64,000 bases of DNA, taken from the NCBI GenBank assembly GCA_030765055.1, contig CM060951.1, positions 52,730,246 to 52,794,245 of the forward strand. The letters are read 5' to 3'. Positions 10,744 to 23,331 of the stretch are shown in pieces. Positions within the stretch are counted from its first letter, which is position 1. The number at the start of each line of letters is the position of its first letter. The position numbers and the translations under genes are program-made. The notes under the pieces are model-generated. The model was not told the DNA's origin. It searched no databases and worked only from the letters and a program-made list of their open reading frames with translations. The DNA comes from Mantis religiosa. Taxonomy: Eukaryota > Arthropoda > Insecta > Mantodea > Mantidae.

Positions 10744-10993
10744 CAACGTGCCAACATGACATTAAATTGACTCTACGCTTCCACAATTTAGCCTACACAC
10801 GGCCAGTGTGAAAGAACAATTAATTTCCATTAATTTACCTAATAGTGGTTAACTATAAATCCCGGGTCTTAAAGTACTTACATATTGTAAGTCACCATTA
10901 AGGTAGTTGTCTCATATGTTTATGAGAACTCCTATGTGGTTTACCGGGAAAATACGAGTCAGTTGGAGAATTTAATGTCAAGTTGGCACGTTG

Positions 10994-11065
10994 GCCATCG
11001 TTGCTCAATGGTAGAGCGGCTGGACGGAAACCAAAAGATCTGTGGTTCAAATCCCGTCTATGGCA
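10994..11065 (+). pseudogene. Forward tRNA-like domain of C2
   Basis: A 72-nt domain with GCTC/GAGC D stem, loop ACGGAAA and GGTTCAAATCCC box B. The acceptor strand is weakened (GCCATCG against CTATGGC). Confidence 0.55.
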
Positions 11066-11188
11066 TTGAATTTTTCAGTCTGACTCTACGTTTTCACAAT
11101 AATTTTATTGTTGGTTGGAGCAACTGGGCAGAAACGGAAAGATCCGTGGATCAAGTTCCACATAAGGTAACGCTTCAGTCTTATTCTA

Positions 11189-11444
11189 TTTTTTTTTTTT
11201 TTCAATGGTCCAATGGTCATATTGGCGGCCGTTCTCCTTTGGAACATCTCAAAGGGGTTAACTCGTATTCGTTGAGTTTTAATCCTTAGATCACAACACA
11301 TTGGCACTCTCATTCATACTTCCAGACTCTGGGGATACTTCAGAATGTTTTTCGGACATAAATCTCCATCCCCACTGTAGGGAATCTAACGCGGGACCCC
11401 TAGCACGACAGGCAGGTGGTCCACCGACTGAGCTACTAGGCCAC
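11189..11444 (-). mobile_element. tRNA-derived SINE, family E, copy 1
   Basis: In minus orientation the head reads GGCCTAGTAGCTCAGTCGGT with box A and a B-box-like site, followed by a body shared with 43249-43509 (GGCGGCCGTTCTCC and GGTTAACTCGTATTCGTT in plus). A T run at 11189-11202 is the A tail. The target duplication is not clear. Confidence 0.8.
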
Positions 11445-14400
11445 CCCTAGTCTATCTTTACAACCCATAAATGTTGGGGGCACTGTTGCGCTTCGCCCGC
11501 TACCAAAACCTGACTTGCCTTCTTGCCTAGTCTTGTCGCAGTCCTGAAGGTCCCTTCCTTTCTAATCTTTATTGCCATCCTTGGAGAAGTGGCCAAAATG
11601 GCAGCTGCCGTAGCGTATTACTTATTTGCTCTGCTGAGTGTTACCCTATTGCATTAAGGAAACGTGACGTTGTCATATGTGCAAGGGAAATGCATCAGCA
11701 TCAAGTACTGAAATCTACTATATCAAACAGGATAATTGGTAGAAATCCATGTGAATAAATCAAATGCTATTGCTTCATTCATCAGCGTTTTATTTTTGAC
11801 ATATTGCAGACTGCGGTTGATGGCCAACAATAAATCATGCAGCTGACGTTTTAATGCCAATCAAGAACAGAGAATAAATCATGAGTCATGGAAACAAGCT
11901 GGAGATTCTTTTTTGGCATGCTGTCATAAACGTACATATTGAGCTTTCAAAAAGCTAAATAAAAAAACAACAAAGTGAAAATGCTTCCAAACACAATCCA
12001 TAGCAAACATCGAGAGTTTCTGAATAGTTTATCACTCTCCTGAAATACCCTTTTAAGCTCTCATATATTTTACTGCAATGAATGAAATGAAGGACGATGC
12101 ATTGAGAAATAAAATCTTTCAGCTTAAAGGTTAAGCAATTTGCTATATTAACAAGTATGACTGATTGCTTCTTTTATGCATTTCTCTTTGCATTTATGAT
12201 TGTGTCCTTAGTGAACATAAATAATGCAGCATCCACTAAACCAGCTGCTTGTATTTATAAGTTGATTTTATGCAAAAAAGGAAAAGGAAATAGATCATTA
12301 CTTAGGTGACCCACCAAAGTGAACTTTGCCTTCGGAAGCATTACAGCCTGATTGCTGGAAATGGAAAATTTTAGTGAAATCCTAGGACAACTTTTTTCCT
12401 TGCTCTCTCCCTTGTCTGGTTCTTCGGGTATATAACTTAATAAAATGAAGAACACGTGAAAAGTGCAAGATAAGTATATCCGTTATTGGTATATCAGTGA
12501 ATGTTATAATGCTTTAAAAGATATTTCTGTGTTATTTTCTCCTAATGAAAAATTACAGACCTCCACTCCTTCTAAAAGAATTTTACCTAATAATAGTTTC
12601 TTAAAACCAAACGTTTCAAAAAATAAATAGTCTTAAAACTACTTCCCACAAACAGAAAAAATAAAATTGAAATTTCGTTTGCTTTATTTTATGGCATATC
12701 ATATTGCATATGGTATTCGTAACTTATGGATCACTTGACAATTTCATTACATTAACCATGGACAATGGAAGGAATTTTATTGCATATGGAGTCTGTCAAC
12801 TCTGGCCTGTAAATGGCCTAATATGTTATTTTCTTCACAATACTCAGGATATTGAAGCACTAATGCCGTTACTTGCTTCTTTCACGAGACATATTTCTTA
12901 TTAGGTTGTGTGTTTGCACTTCATCCTATGGAAAATCCATTTCTTGTAGCTTTGATATCTGCCTGTTTTTGGAGCTCTGTTAAAAAGCTATAAAATCTAG
13001 GAGGTTACATGGGTTTTAATGTTGGGAGCCCATTATGAAATTCTTTAGATATATTGTTAGTTCTGTACAGGTTATGCTTCGTTGCTTCATAAAACGTCCA
13101 CAGTATGATCTCGTAATATGACTGCATTGCTATTCTGCGAACTCTTGCTATGTCACTAGCATATGTATGTTAAAATAAACTAAAGGTAACTATGCTTGCA
13201 TATAGTCTCCTAGTTCTTGGAATGCGTGACGTCGTTAGTCTCGATATATCTGCTGGATACATGTGACGTTAATTGTGTTTTAGTATCTGTTTTCAACTGT
13301 TTTAAAACAAGTGCACTTTATTATGAATCATCCTGAAAATATTGACAACAAGGTCATCTGTTGCCCAGAAGTCGTGAATATTTTGCCGTCCAATACACCA
13401 GCAAGGTATAATAACACAATAAAGGCTGTCATTTCATTTATGTCTGTGTCTCTGCAATCTCTCTCACTCTCACATTCATATTTTACTTTGAAATCATCTA
13501 GGTATCAGTTGGTGTGTTGCACAATAATGCAGAATGTCATCACTGACGAAAAGTTTCCAACAATCAAAAACAGTTAATACATAGAGTCCCTGACATTAAA
13601 TTCTCCAATTGACTTATATATTACCCCGGTAGATGAAAGATAAGCAAATATTATAAATATTTAGTAAAATTGCATTAGAATGAATGTAGAAAAATATAAT
13701 TTTCGAAGGGTTATTCTTGGGGGGGAAATGAATGCATTAGGGACAAAAGGTTAGGAAAATTTTATTTTAAGAAAGCCATACTTTAGGGAAAAGTAATAAG
13801 GAATTATGGAGCAGTATCTCTAAAACATTATTTCATTCAAAAGCTGTAAATTCATATTTCTGAGAAAAAGAAAGCCTTAGAGAAAATGGTTCATGTATGG
13901 CATTATCTGAAGAAGAAATTTGATTTTAATATTGTAAGTTTGATAGCATTAGAATTCTTAATTTGAATTCTATAATATTAACATGAATGCATATCTACCC
14001 CTTCATTCGTTTATTTTTCTCATGGGACCCAAAATATCTGTTTCGCATGTTCCTAGTTTATTCGTGGAAGCCAGGGCTTGTGATGGAAATAAAAAATAGG
14101 ATTTTCGAAGTTCCAAGAATGTCTGTCAGATGACTTACAGGAGAATGTGTAATAATACAAATATGCTACGTAAAATATTTCGGTTATACAATACTGTACA
14201 TACTACAAAGAATTCGAGGAGAACCTTGTAGGCCCTTCCTGGATGATCCAAATATGCGCTTCATGTGTCAATTACTGTCTTAAACATATTTTAGATAAAG
14301 CGGTTTATGAGAAAGGCAATATAACATTTTCAATATAAAGGGTAGTTTAGAATGCGGTAGCTTTCATGAAATTCCTCATCTGACATACCTAATATGCCAT

Positions 14401-16255
14401 ATTTATCAAATTCTATGGTCTATTTTATTAGTTATTGCTTAGGCAAGAGAGAGATGTCTTTTCTAAAGGCTTTCGTGTGATTCTGAACTTGTAACTTGTA
14501 TTTATGACGAAATTCGAGTATCGACGTTTTGGTGGTAACAATATTTCATCTACCTATAAAAGGTAGAGTAATGAGATAGTCAAGCCACAGAGGGTTATAT
14601 TAAATGGAATGATTTCTAAATGAGTATACAAATCTTTTTTCCTTTACTTCAACGAATTTAGATATAAAATCACATTAAACTCTTGAAATGTGTTATTTTA
14701 CAATGATGAAAACCGCAGTTCTAATGTGAAGTTTTTTTAATACACTGATAAAGAAACAAAAAATACATCCATCGTATTGTAGTAATTTTTCTGTCTGAGG
14801 AATATATACATATTCGCGTCTGTGGTACGCTAAGTACTACAGACCTGAAACGTTAACTTTCCACTTAAATTTAGTTAGAACCCGCAGTCTGCAGAGTTAC
14901 TGAAATAAAGAGGAAAAAACTTTCTGCAATACGAGAAAATGCAGTTAGGGGGGAGATCGATGCAGTGCCACTGTGAATAGAACGGGGACAGATATCTGTA
15001 GATTCTAAATGCTGATGGAATTAATGGATACGCTTAGATGTGCTCTGGGATGGAACAAGCATGTCTAAAAAGATCTCTGAAAGCCTAGTGCTGTTTAATG
15101 TTGCACTAATTCTATAGTGCACAGGGTTTCAAGGAGATCAGAATTAACTCATCTGTTACCTTTGTCCCTAGAATTAATGTGACACAAAAATATTAAAATT
15201 AGCTCCCATAGAAGTTGTCTTCTTCGTCATGATCATTATCATAATTATGAGCATCATTATCATCACCATAGTACTTTCAGAATTAGTGTACTTAGACTAC
15301 TGCTTCTTCAGATTTGCTTTTATCAGCTTTGACGCAAGCGCTCAAAGCTATAACGGATTGAGTTAAATTCCTTCACAGAAAATTGATTTTTCTACATTCC
15401 TAATAGATGCTTCTACCATCGTTGGTTATGTAACTATATAATTAAATTTAAAGTTTTAATTTTAAATTGAGAGCGTGTTTCTTTGCCGCTTCTTCTTCGC
15501 CCTAGTTCAATTGAAGCTACCTCAGTTTTGCTGTTTAGGTTTTTGTACTTAGTGTAAATAACTTTATTTCATAGATACCCCTATATTCTTCTTTTATTTA
15601 TACATAACATCCATTTCTGATCCTATGGTAGGGTTATGGAGTTATGGGGGTTGATAGGAATTGCGAGAGGTGCAAAGGTACAGGGTTTGGAACCCGGTAT
15701 TGAGACTATATGTTACATGACAAAACTACCAAGTTTTGTGGGGGTTTAAATGGTAAGGGGTTTTACCCTTCAACCTCATGTAACTGGGACCGTAGCTATG
15801 GAGAAGGTAGTGCAGAAGAAACATCTACTTCAAAATGAACTGAGTAACTATTTCAGAGATGCCCAGCGTTTCTATAGGGCACTCCCTGGATCTGGATGAG
15901 ATCAGGGGCGCTTTAGTAACATTTAAATACATAATGACATAATGCAACTATACCTTTAGAGATGCGTTGTTTCTATGGCTGAACCTTGTGCAACTGGCAA
16001 GAGATGTACGACCCGGTGCACCCTGCTGGCGATCTTACACGTTGTAGCACTTTAAAATAAACTCTTGTTAATGTTTATAGAGACCATCAGCGAGTCCCCT
16101 CTCAAATCTCTTTGTCAAGTCCCCTACGGGTGCCAACTCAACCAAGCTTAAATAGCGGCCCTACCCAAAAGCCAAAGCAGCAATTCCCACGCTAACTGTT
16201 AATTTCCTCCCAACTATTGCAGCATATTGTGCAATAATTGTTTACATCATCGAGA
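11445..16255. other. 4.8 kb without recognisable genes or repeats
   Basis: AT-rich DNA. The open frames are short and unrecognised (for example 12704-12904 and 13311-13577). Around 15640-15900 the base composition is more balanced, with TACAGGGTTTGGAACCCGG, but I cannot assign it. A short ATC/ATTATC-rich patch lies at 15225-15270. Confidence 0.5.
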
Positions 16256-16405
16256 ACATGTTTAGACTGTTACTAGCCACCTCGGCATTATTTCCCTTGA
16301 TCAGTAGCATGTGTGATTCATTGTTTACAACATGAAAACATGTTGATGTCTGTTACAGGCCACCTGTGCATTATTTCTCTTGATCGGCAGGATGTGTGAT
16401 TCACC
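16256..16405 (+). repeat. Local direct duplication, about 83-bp period
   Basis: CATGTTTAGACTGTTACTAG...CCTTGATCAGTAGCATGTGT recurs about 83 bp downstream as CATGTTGATGTCTGTTACAG...CTTGATCGGCAGGATGTGT. There are two copies, at roughly 80% identity. Confidence 0.65.
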
Positions 16406-17550
16406 AGTCCAAAGTACATGTTTTGCCAGTCAGCAGAATTTAAGCTTAATCATCAATAAACAGCTTTGCCCAAACTCAAGTCACCGGAAATAAATGTTAC
16501 ATAATAATGATTATAGTACTTTAGAGTTCTTGCTCAGCCTACTAACGTAACACTATGTTAATTTTCATCTACTATACAATTTAATACGTTTATTTCTCTG
16601 TTCTTTATATTATCACAAATATTATCGCTAAATTGGTGTTTAATAAGTTAAATAGTAGCTTAGAGAATTTAAAGATGACATTTGTTTTAAAATTGTACCG
16701 TAAATTATAATTTCACTCACAATTGCCTATTTTTCTTTAAATCCATCACTTATTCTTATTTGAGATGTGCAGCTGTTACATTTATGTGCTTTTATAGTGA
16801 CATCATTGATACCTGTTATGGTTTCTGAAATAAGAGCCAATTTCTTCACAAATATTTATATATTAAAAGGCATATTCGCAGACACACATATTTGCAGAAA
16901 AGAATTTAATATATAATTTTGTTTCAGGCCGCAAGTGGCTAAGAGGTCATCTACAGTGGGCCCCCAAAAATCTAGATTCGGCAGTGGAGGTCCGAATCGC
17001 AATCTTCTGGCGATCTGTCCGGTGTCAAGTGACAGCTACCCTGGAGTGTACGTAACATAAAAGAAGTAGACGAATGAGAGGACATCGTAGAGAGCGGGGC
17101 CAGAAGCAAGACACCACTTCAGCTCTGCTTGTCCAACTTGGGAAACCTCCGAAAATATATATGGTCAAAGCTGGGCCGTCAGAAATTGGACCTGAGATCT
17201 TTCATGGAGTCTCTCACTCGGTTGCACGTTATGTGAGTAGGAACTCGAATGCAATTCTGAAATAAGCTTTAGTATATTTCACATCAGTAAGATAATAGAC
17301 TGGTCTGAACTGGACTACGCTGCGGAGGGGAGTTGGCACGGAGATCCAAACTTTACTATTGTACCTATGCCCCCAAGTAGGATACCTCAGGGAGGAAGGA
17401 TGAGACTCGCAGACCCTACTGTTGCCCGGAAACGGTCTCATCAGATCCTGTTGGGAGCCCGGAGACCGTCCTACTGGACGGTTTTACCAAGAGCACACCA
17501 TCCAGCCATGCAACACCCAGCAACATTATCTGCAACAGATCAAATATTAT
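16406..17550. other. No gene recognised; GC-richer patch 16930-17540
   Basis: The first half is AT-rich. From about 16930 the sequence becomes GC-balanced (GGAGGTCCGAATCGCAATC, then CCCGGAAACGGTCTCATC), which in this window usually marks repeat material. No match to the other families here. Confidence 0.4.
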
Positions 17551-17993
17551 CTATACCCATGATGACGACATGAAAAATAAATTAGGTCCAAAATCACGAT
17601 TAATACGCATGATGTTATTCAAAGCACCATTTATTTTTCTTTTTTTTTTTTTTGGCTTGTTGGCATAAACTCGAGATTCAACATAACCCCACAAGAAGTA
17701 ATCCAACGGCGTTAAATCACATGAACTCGGGGGCCACTTGACTTCACCACCACGGGAAAAGGTGAAACCTCTAAACTTCTTCAGAATATTGATTATTTCG
17801 AGAGCGGTATGACATGTGGCACCATCTTGCTGGAATCTGATGTTTCCGATATCCATACCTTCCAATTGAGGCCAAAAATGTCTCATAAAATCCCGGTATC
17901 ACGCAATACGCCTAAGATTTGGCGAACAGATGATAAATTTTCATAATTAATTTTCACAATTTCTACGCATTGGGGAATTATGTAACGTTCCAT
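17551..17993 (-). pseudogene. Internally deleted DDE transposase
   Basis: From an ATG at 17993 the frame reads MERYIIPQCVEIVKINYENL, then SSVRQILGVLRD, like the N-terminal helix-turn-helix segment of a mariner-like insect transposase group. It stops near 17885. In another frame the C-terminal catalytic part follows at once: MDIGNIRFQQDGATCHTA with one Asp, then WPPSSCDLTPLDYFLWGYV with the last Asp, 40 residues between them. The middle of the protein is gone, so both ends have been fused by deletion. A T15 tract (17638-17653) breaks the C-terminal part into KPKKKKRK. I did not find the inverted ends. Confidence 0.75.
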
Positions 17994-18514
17994 GGCAATT
18001 TATTGATAATAACTGTAAGCAAATAAAACAATGACTGCTGTAACCCATTAAAAATGGCAACTATCACACGTTAAAGATATGACACTCTTGTTAAAAGACA
18101 GGTAGGATCCACTTACATAAAGTTCTGTACGCGCTCTTCTATTAGCAATTCTTAAACATTTTATTGCTTTGAAAATTTAAATAAATCTTCAGTGCAAATT
18201 ACACATTTCCTTGTACGTAAGGCAAAAATGATAGCCAAGTTTACAGAAAGCGTGTTAGTTTTGAAATTTCACGCTCAACGTTGTCATAAGAATAAATTGA
18301 ACGGAGATTTACAGATGAATGTTTGAAAATTAATATAAATGACGTACAATATCTCCGAAATGGATAACACCATACAAATGTTTTGACATGAATTGTGTGA
18401 CAAATTGAGATCCACATTATATGTCTTGTAGGATCTTTGTCTGCTACCATTCGAGAATTATACAAACGTGTCAGAATAAAGAATATTTCATAGGCTATTC
18501 CCAGAAAATTCAAG
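17994..18514. other. No gene seen
   Basis: AT-rich spacer. The 90-codon frame on the minus strand at 18241-18513 is not recognisable. Confidence 0.45.
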
Positions 18515-18518
18515 ATAT

Positions 18519-19026
18519 TGTGACTTTGTGGGTTCGTAGAATTAAAAATCCAATTTGTTGAAATTCTAAATGTTCTTTATTTCCGTAGAGATACACTATT
18601 CAATTCTCACGTAACAACATTACATCAGATTTACAACACAATCTTCCAAGTTCGATGACAATAACAAATAGTGACCGCTGATTGCATTAGCTCTCGTTAC
18701 AACAACACTCTTGTTACACAACTGTCTTTAAAACAACACTCTCAGCTGTTCTATGCTTACTCACTCTGTTTACAACTCTACTCAACTCCTGGCCAGTCGT
18801 CGCCTCTTTAAATACCTGCATCGATAATTCTAGATTGTTCTAAACTAAACCAGAACCCGAACAATCTCTATCAGTCCAGAAATTTCCATTTGTCTCAGTT
18901 TGTTTGCCTCGGCAGACCCTTATCTGCCTGTTATCTTTGTCCGCGGGCTCTTGGTTTCCACACTGTCTGCCTATCAGTTTCTTTTGTGTAAACATGCCAC
19001 GCGAACGTAGATACGGTTTCGCGGCA
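18519..19026 (-). mobile_element. Solo LTR, minus strand (LTR3)
   Basis: In minus orientation it begins TGCCGCGAAACCG and ends ACCCACAAAGTCACA (508 bp). It is flanked in plus by ATAT (18515-18518) and GTAT (19027-19030), an imperfect 4-bp duplication. An AAATAAAG polyadenylation motif and a TATTTAAAG box are placed as in LTR2. The stretch GTTGTAACGAGAGCTAATG and the following 150 bp match LTR2 well, so LTR2 and LTR3 are the same family. Confidence 0.8.
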
Positions 19027-19346
19027 GTATACATTTTGTTTTCAGATGTATATTACATACAGCTAATATTTATAGAAATATTCAATCAGTTTAAGAAAAA
19101 ATTAAGGAAAAGCTTTTATATGTAAAGGATAGATGGGGATAAGGGCTCGTCATGCCCTTCGAAAATTAAATAATCAGAAATTTCGTATCAGATATACGGA
19201 GTTACTTTTCAAAATTATTTCTCTGTATTCAGGGGGCATCAAAACATGTGTGACTGAAGGAATGTACCTTTATTTCAATTTTACGTAATTTAAAATATTT
19301 CAAATTATTTCTATTGCCTGCCTTTTCCAATTAATTTTTCTTTTTT

Positions 19347-19507
19347 AATTTGCGTCCTCCAGCTTAAAGTTACCCGACACTCGTCTTTCAGGTTAAGGGA
19401 AAACCGCGGAAAAGCCTTATCTAGGTAACTCACCCTGACGGAGAGTCGAACCCGCGACCTCTTGAACGTGAGGCAGACAAGCTACCATCTACACTACCGA
19501 GGCGGGC
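19347..19507 (-). mobile_element. tRNA-derived SINE, family B, copy 1 (internally deleted)
   Basis: Minus-strand head GCCCGCCTCGGTAGTGTAGA, box B near 19443-19460 (GAGTCGAACCCGCG in plus). The ACCGCGGAAAAGCC block is present, but the segment between TTAAAGTTACCC and GCGTCCTCC is shortened relative to the full copies at 27242 and 57517. Confidence 0.85.
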
Positions 19508-20867
19508 ACCCACCTTATCCCTGGTACAGATTGTGGTCTAGACATTCGTTCTCCATTTGCCGCCTGGTTGCCTGGCTCCCGGGCCTTTGGCTCACAACGG
19601 ATGCCCTACCTCTACTTGATCCCCACTCTTACCCTTCATTCTATCTTCCCTTCTTTACTCTGTTCTACAGCTCTTTTTTCTCCTACTCCACCTGTCTTTC
19701 ATCTCCTTTAGAAACTCCTCCATGCTCTTATTCTTCTTTTACTCCTTTCCTGTCAGAATTTTCATGGTTACTATACTTCAAAACATGTATTTCATGTGAA
19801 ATCTGGATATTGAATTCCTCTTAGGTACACACTATTTTTGCGCGAAAGAGAGACTAAGTAGGCTTGAAACTGGAGCAAGTTATAAAGACCTAAATGCGTA
19901 AACCAAGAAGTCAGTCTACCAGAAAGACAGACCACGTGTCTGAAATAGGCAAATGGAAGTTGTTAAGTAAAATCATTAAATTGCAGTCTCTTGCGGCCAC
20001 TATAAAAGGAAAAATCAACTTGAAGGTGCACCAAAAATAAAAAGTAAATAAATATTTCAATCGGCCACTCGGATAAGTGATGTTTAATAGCCAAAGCAAA
20101 CGTTTCACTTCCTGAGCCGTGTTTCGGTACTTTGGCAGTTTTTCCCCTACGTTATCAGCTCGTTTTATTTCATAGGACTGGTCGTCCGGAGAGTCAGCAC
20201 ATGCCGTAAAGCCTCGCATATGTACAGGTCCGATATCGACACGGTCGCATGCGGTACAGAGAGAGAGAGTTACTTTTATTTTTAAAGGCCCCCTAGCGTC
20301 TGGGTGCTCGTTCACTATTCAACACGTTCCAGTGGTTAGACCACCCGCAGTGCAGAGAAGAAGTATCGGTCACCTAGCAACACGGCGATCCAGCTAGCTT
20401 TATCTTAACTTATTTTGGAAATACTTTACTATTTAAGGTAATGTATCTATGAAAATAGTGTAGGCCTTTACCCTTCATGGAACATAAAAGGCTATGCCTA
20501 ATCTCTAATCCAATGTACGAAAATCCAAAACTCCAGTAATTTCTAATTGTTTTTACAATCTACACGTACTCAAAATTTAAAGAAATAATAGTAATTTAAG
20601 AAGAATATCTTATTCATAATTAATCACGTTTGATAAGATAGTACGAAATGCTCCTAGGATCCTGGTTTGTCGTATCTCTACCAAAATATTATTTTCATAT
20701 ACTATTATAAACACATTTAATGCAGGAAGTTCTTAATTTTAATTAGTTCCAGAGATAAAAAAATTATTCTTAATAACAGAATAAAGATTTTATATTGTAA
20801 GAAATTAAACATAAATCCATTTATGCATAACTTAGATTAGATTATTTATTGAGCATATTCCAAAATT
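19508..20867. other. No gene seen
   Basis: A pyrimidine-rich frame at 19462-19824 overlaps the SINE head and is not a convincing protein. The rest is AT-rich. A minus-strand frame of 134 codons at 19911-20315 is unrecognised. Confidence 0.45.
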
Positions 20868-21972
20868 TTACAACTTACAACTTTTGGCTAAATTTATTTG
20901 CCTTTACCTTGTTGCTACCTTGGCTTACATGACACCCTGGTCTTCTGCTCTACCAGATAGCTCTTAACCTCCATACCTCCTTGATTACTTAATTAGTCCC
21001 ATTCTCCCTTCCTCCAAATTCATTTCTTTTATTCATTGCATTTCTGGCCCATTTCTCTTTAACTTTCTGCAAGAACTCACCAACACTTCTTTTCCTCCCA
21101 TTTTTATAGTTACTATCCTCTTCTCTACTTTCTCCCATTTTTCCTCCCAAACCATCACTCTCCACATTGCAACCTTCTCACATTCTGTTCCGTACTCTTC
21201 AATGCTTTCTTTTTCCCCACACAATTCACAAATTCCATTTTTTCCTATCTCTTATCCCTCTTAAAAATATTTTTCCTGTTCTCATCCAAGCTAACCCTTC
21301 TCTCTCTTGCCTATTGCAGTAATTTACATATACTTCTCGTCCCAAATTTTTTTAATTTGCTTCTCTAATTTTAATGATTTCATATTTTCTAGACATCCCC
21401 ATATTTCCTGTCTTTCTATATCTTCTATTCTGAATTTTACCAATTTAACCACATCGCATGTATTCCTTTCCTCTAATCTCAACATATCTCCCATTCCTAT
21501 TTTTCCATAATTCCTCCTATCTCTGCCCACCAACTACTTTAGTTCTTTAATCTTTTTTTGCTGTCTCATGCATAATTTCGCAATTTCCCCTTCTTCTTTG
21601 GCCAAACATCTATACCAAAATTTTATTATTCTTTCCATTATAATTCCATTTCTTCTTGTCTTTCCTATTTCTACTGAAGCTACTTCCTTATGTGCTGATC
21701 TTGGTAAGCCTAGTAGCTCTTTACAAAATCTTCTGTAGTTTTGGTCCACCGTTTTGTTTACCTCTGTGCCCCCGCCCCAGATCTCCACTGCATACAACAT
21801 TTTGGATTCAACTAGAGCTTCATACATTCTTTCTAACCACTTAGTTGTCATTTCTAGTTTATATTTGCATATACCTATCCCATACTTTGTTGCCCTTCCT
21901 TTAGCTTCCAGTTTTCTCCTGTGTGCTCCCCACTTTCCATTGTTATTCAACCTTACTCCTAAGTATGTGTGT
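20868..21972 (-). mobile_element. 5'-truncated LINE, family L, copy a
   Basis: Minus-strand frames encode NNNGKWGAHRRKLEAKGRAT, then VDQNYRRFCKELLGLPRSAH, ITMERIIKFWYRCL-like sequence and a cysteine-rich end (CGEKESIEEYGTEC). This is the region after the reverse transcriptase active site of a non-LTR retrotransposon. Frameshifts separate the pieces. The 3' end (ACTTTTGGCTAAATTTATTTG in part, plus) is shared with copies at 28090-29385 and 51275-52148. Confidence 0.8.
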
Positions 21973-23073
21973 TTTATCCTCCGTTTATAAATTTATTAGG
22001 AAAAATTGAATTATTTAATATCATGGTAACGGGTAAAGGGTGGGCAACGGAGGGTACACCCCGCTCGCTGCGATCTCCACACAGATTTATTGCTACTTAC
22101 GTCTGCCATGAGAAAGGGATGAAGTGAAGTAATCACAGAAGGGCCAGGGTACCAGACGGACAGCCCACAGACACCCGCAGAAGTTCGTAATAGGTGCTAA
22201 GTGATAAAAATTTATGGCTGCAAACACTTAGTTAAAACTTCCAAAGGTATTTAGCTACACTATTTGAAATGCAGTTGTTTACTTACAGCTTAAAACAAAT
22301 TCTTCGCATGCTCCGTTCATCCCTGATACATGAAAAACTTGAGAAACATTTATTGCAGTTTCTACAAGTATTCAACCCATCAATACTAACAGCCTTTTCA
22401 TATGCTATATTCTTGTGCAATAATAATAATATATTAAAGACAGAAAAATTGTGCTTATCTGTCATTTTTTCCAAATAAAACGTTAAAGTTTCTGATCAAG
22501 AAACAAAATTAAATTTAATGGCCCACAAGTGACGTTTGTGGGCGCCATTTGGGAGCACTTAGGTTCGATCGGTGGCTATAATTCCTGACCCATTTTTTTC
22601 GGAGATTTCCTCAGGTCAAGTTGACAGCTGGGAAGGGTAATTGGGTTCCCCAAATTTTGTACCTACATTTTATTTCACTTCTTAATGGTATGCGTAAGCT
22701 CGTAAGGGTAAAGCTGTCAGGGAAACTTCAAATTTGTAGTTGTGAAGTACCCGGCCTTTTGCTGTCATCCCTTCTCCGACCGCCACCCTTACTAACTTCT
22801 CACTCCTTCCTTCCAGGGTACGCTCTATTAATGGCATAGATAGGTAAAAATATTTTTTGGTAGAGATGCTAAGTTCCCACACCGAATCTTTTGTTGGTGT
22901 TATAATCAACATTCGTTTCCATAGACAATTTAAACACTGTTATTTTCGACATATCCAAACCGTGTTGTATTAAATTGTTTACTCTCCGTTTTTAGAAGAT
23001 AATAATTCATCTTATTGCTCTTAGCTATGTAGTTTAAAAGACTTTTGCACTATGTGGAAAACTACTGAAGATT
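21973..23073. other. No gene recognised
   Basis: Mostly AT-rich. A GC-rich 150-bp patch at 22035-22190 and a mixed patch at 22500-22840 with GGTTCGATCGGTGGC (a possible degenerate box B) look like unassigned repeats. Confidence 0.4.
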
Positions 23074-23081
23074 AACTTTCT

Positions 23082-23323
23082 GCCCGGCCACGGTAGCATA
23101 GATGGTTGCGTGTCTGTCTCACGTTCAAGAGGTCCCGAGTTCGAATCCCGGTTAGGATGAGTTACCTGGATAAGATTTTTCCGGGGTTTTCACTTACCCT
23201 AATAGACAGATGTCAGGTAACCCTGAGCTCCATTCACTCCGGACTCATTTCACCAATTTTCATTCATCGTCCGATATGAATTAACGTTCGAGGACGTAAA
23301 TTAAAAATAAAACAAATAAAAAA
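23082..23323 (+). mobile_element. SINE family B, copy 2
   Basis: Head GCCCGGCCACGGTAGCATAG, box B GAGTTCGAATCCCGG, and 3' body CATCGTCCGATATGAATTAA then GGACGTAAATTAAAAAT. An A-rich tail runs into the second copy of an 8-bp target duplication AACTTTCT (23074-23081 and 23324-23331). Confidence 0.88.
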
Positions 23324-23331
23324 AACTTTCT

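Larger units (their letters stand above)
10645..11097 (+). mobile_element. Family C foldback tRNA-like retroposon, copy C2
   Basis: The 453-bp element is flanked by a perfect 11-bp target duplication AATAATTTTAT (10634-10644 and 11098-11108). It starts GGAAATTAATTGTTCT, has a complete reversed tRNA-like domain, a forward body with the conserved CCCGGGTCTTAAAGTACTTA box, and a complete forward tRNA-like domain. It ends in the trailer CTCTACGTTTTCAC without poly-A. Confidence 0.85.

Noticed and set aside
19462..19824. 120-codon plus-strand frame
   Set aside because: Begins in the reversed SINE B head and continues in pyrimidine-rich sequence giving a Ser/Phe/Tyr-rich peptide.
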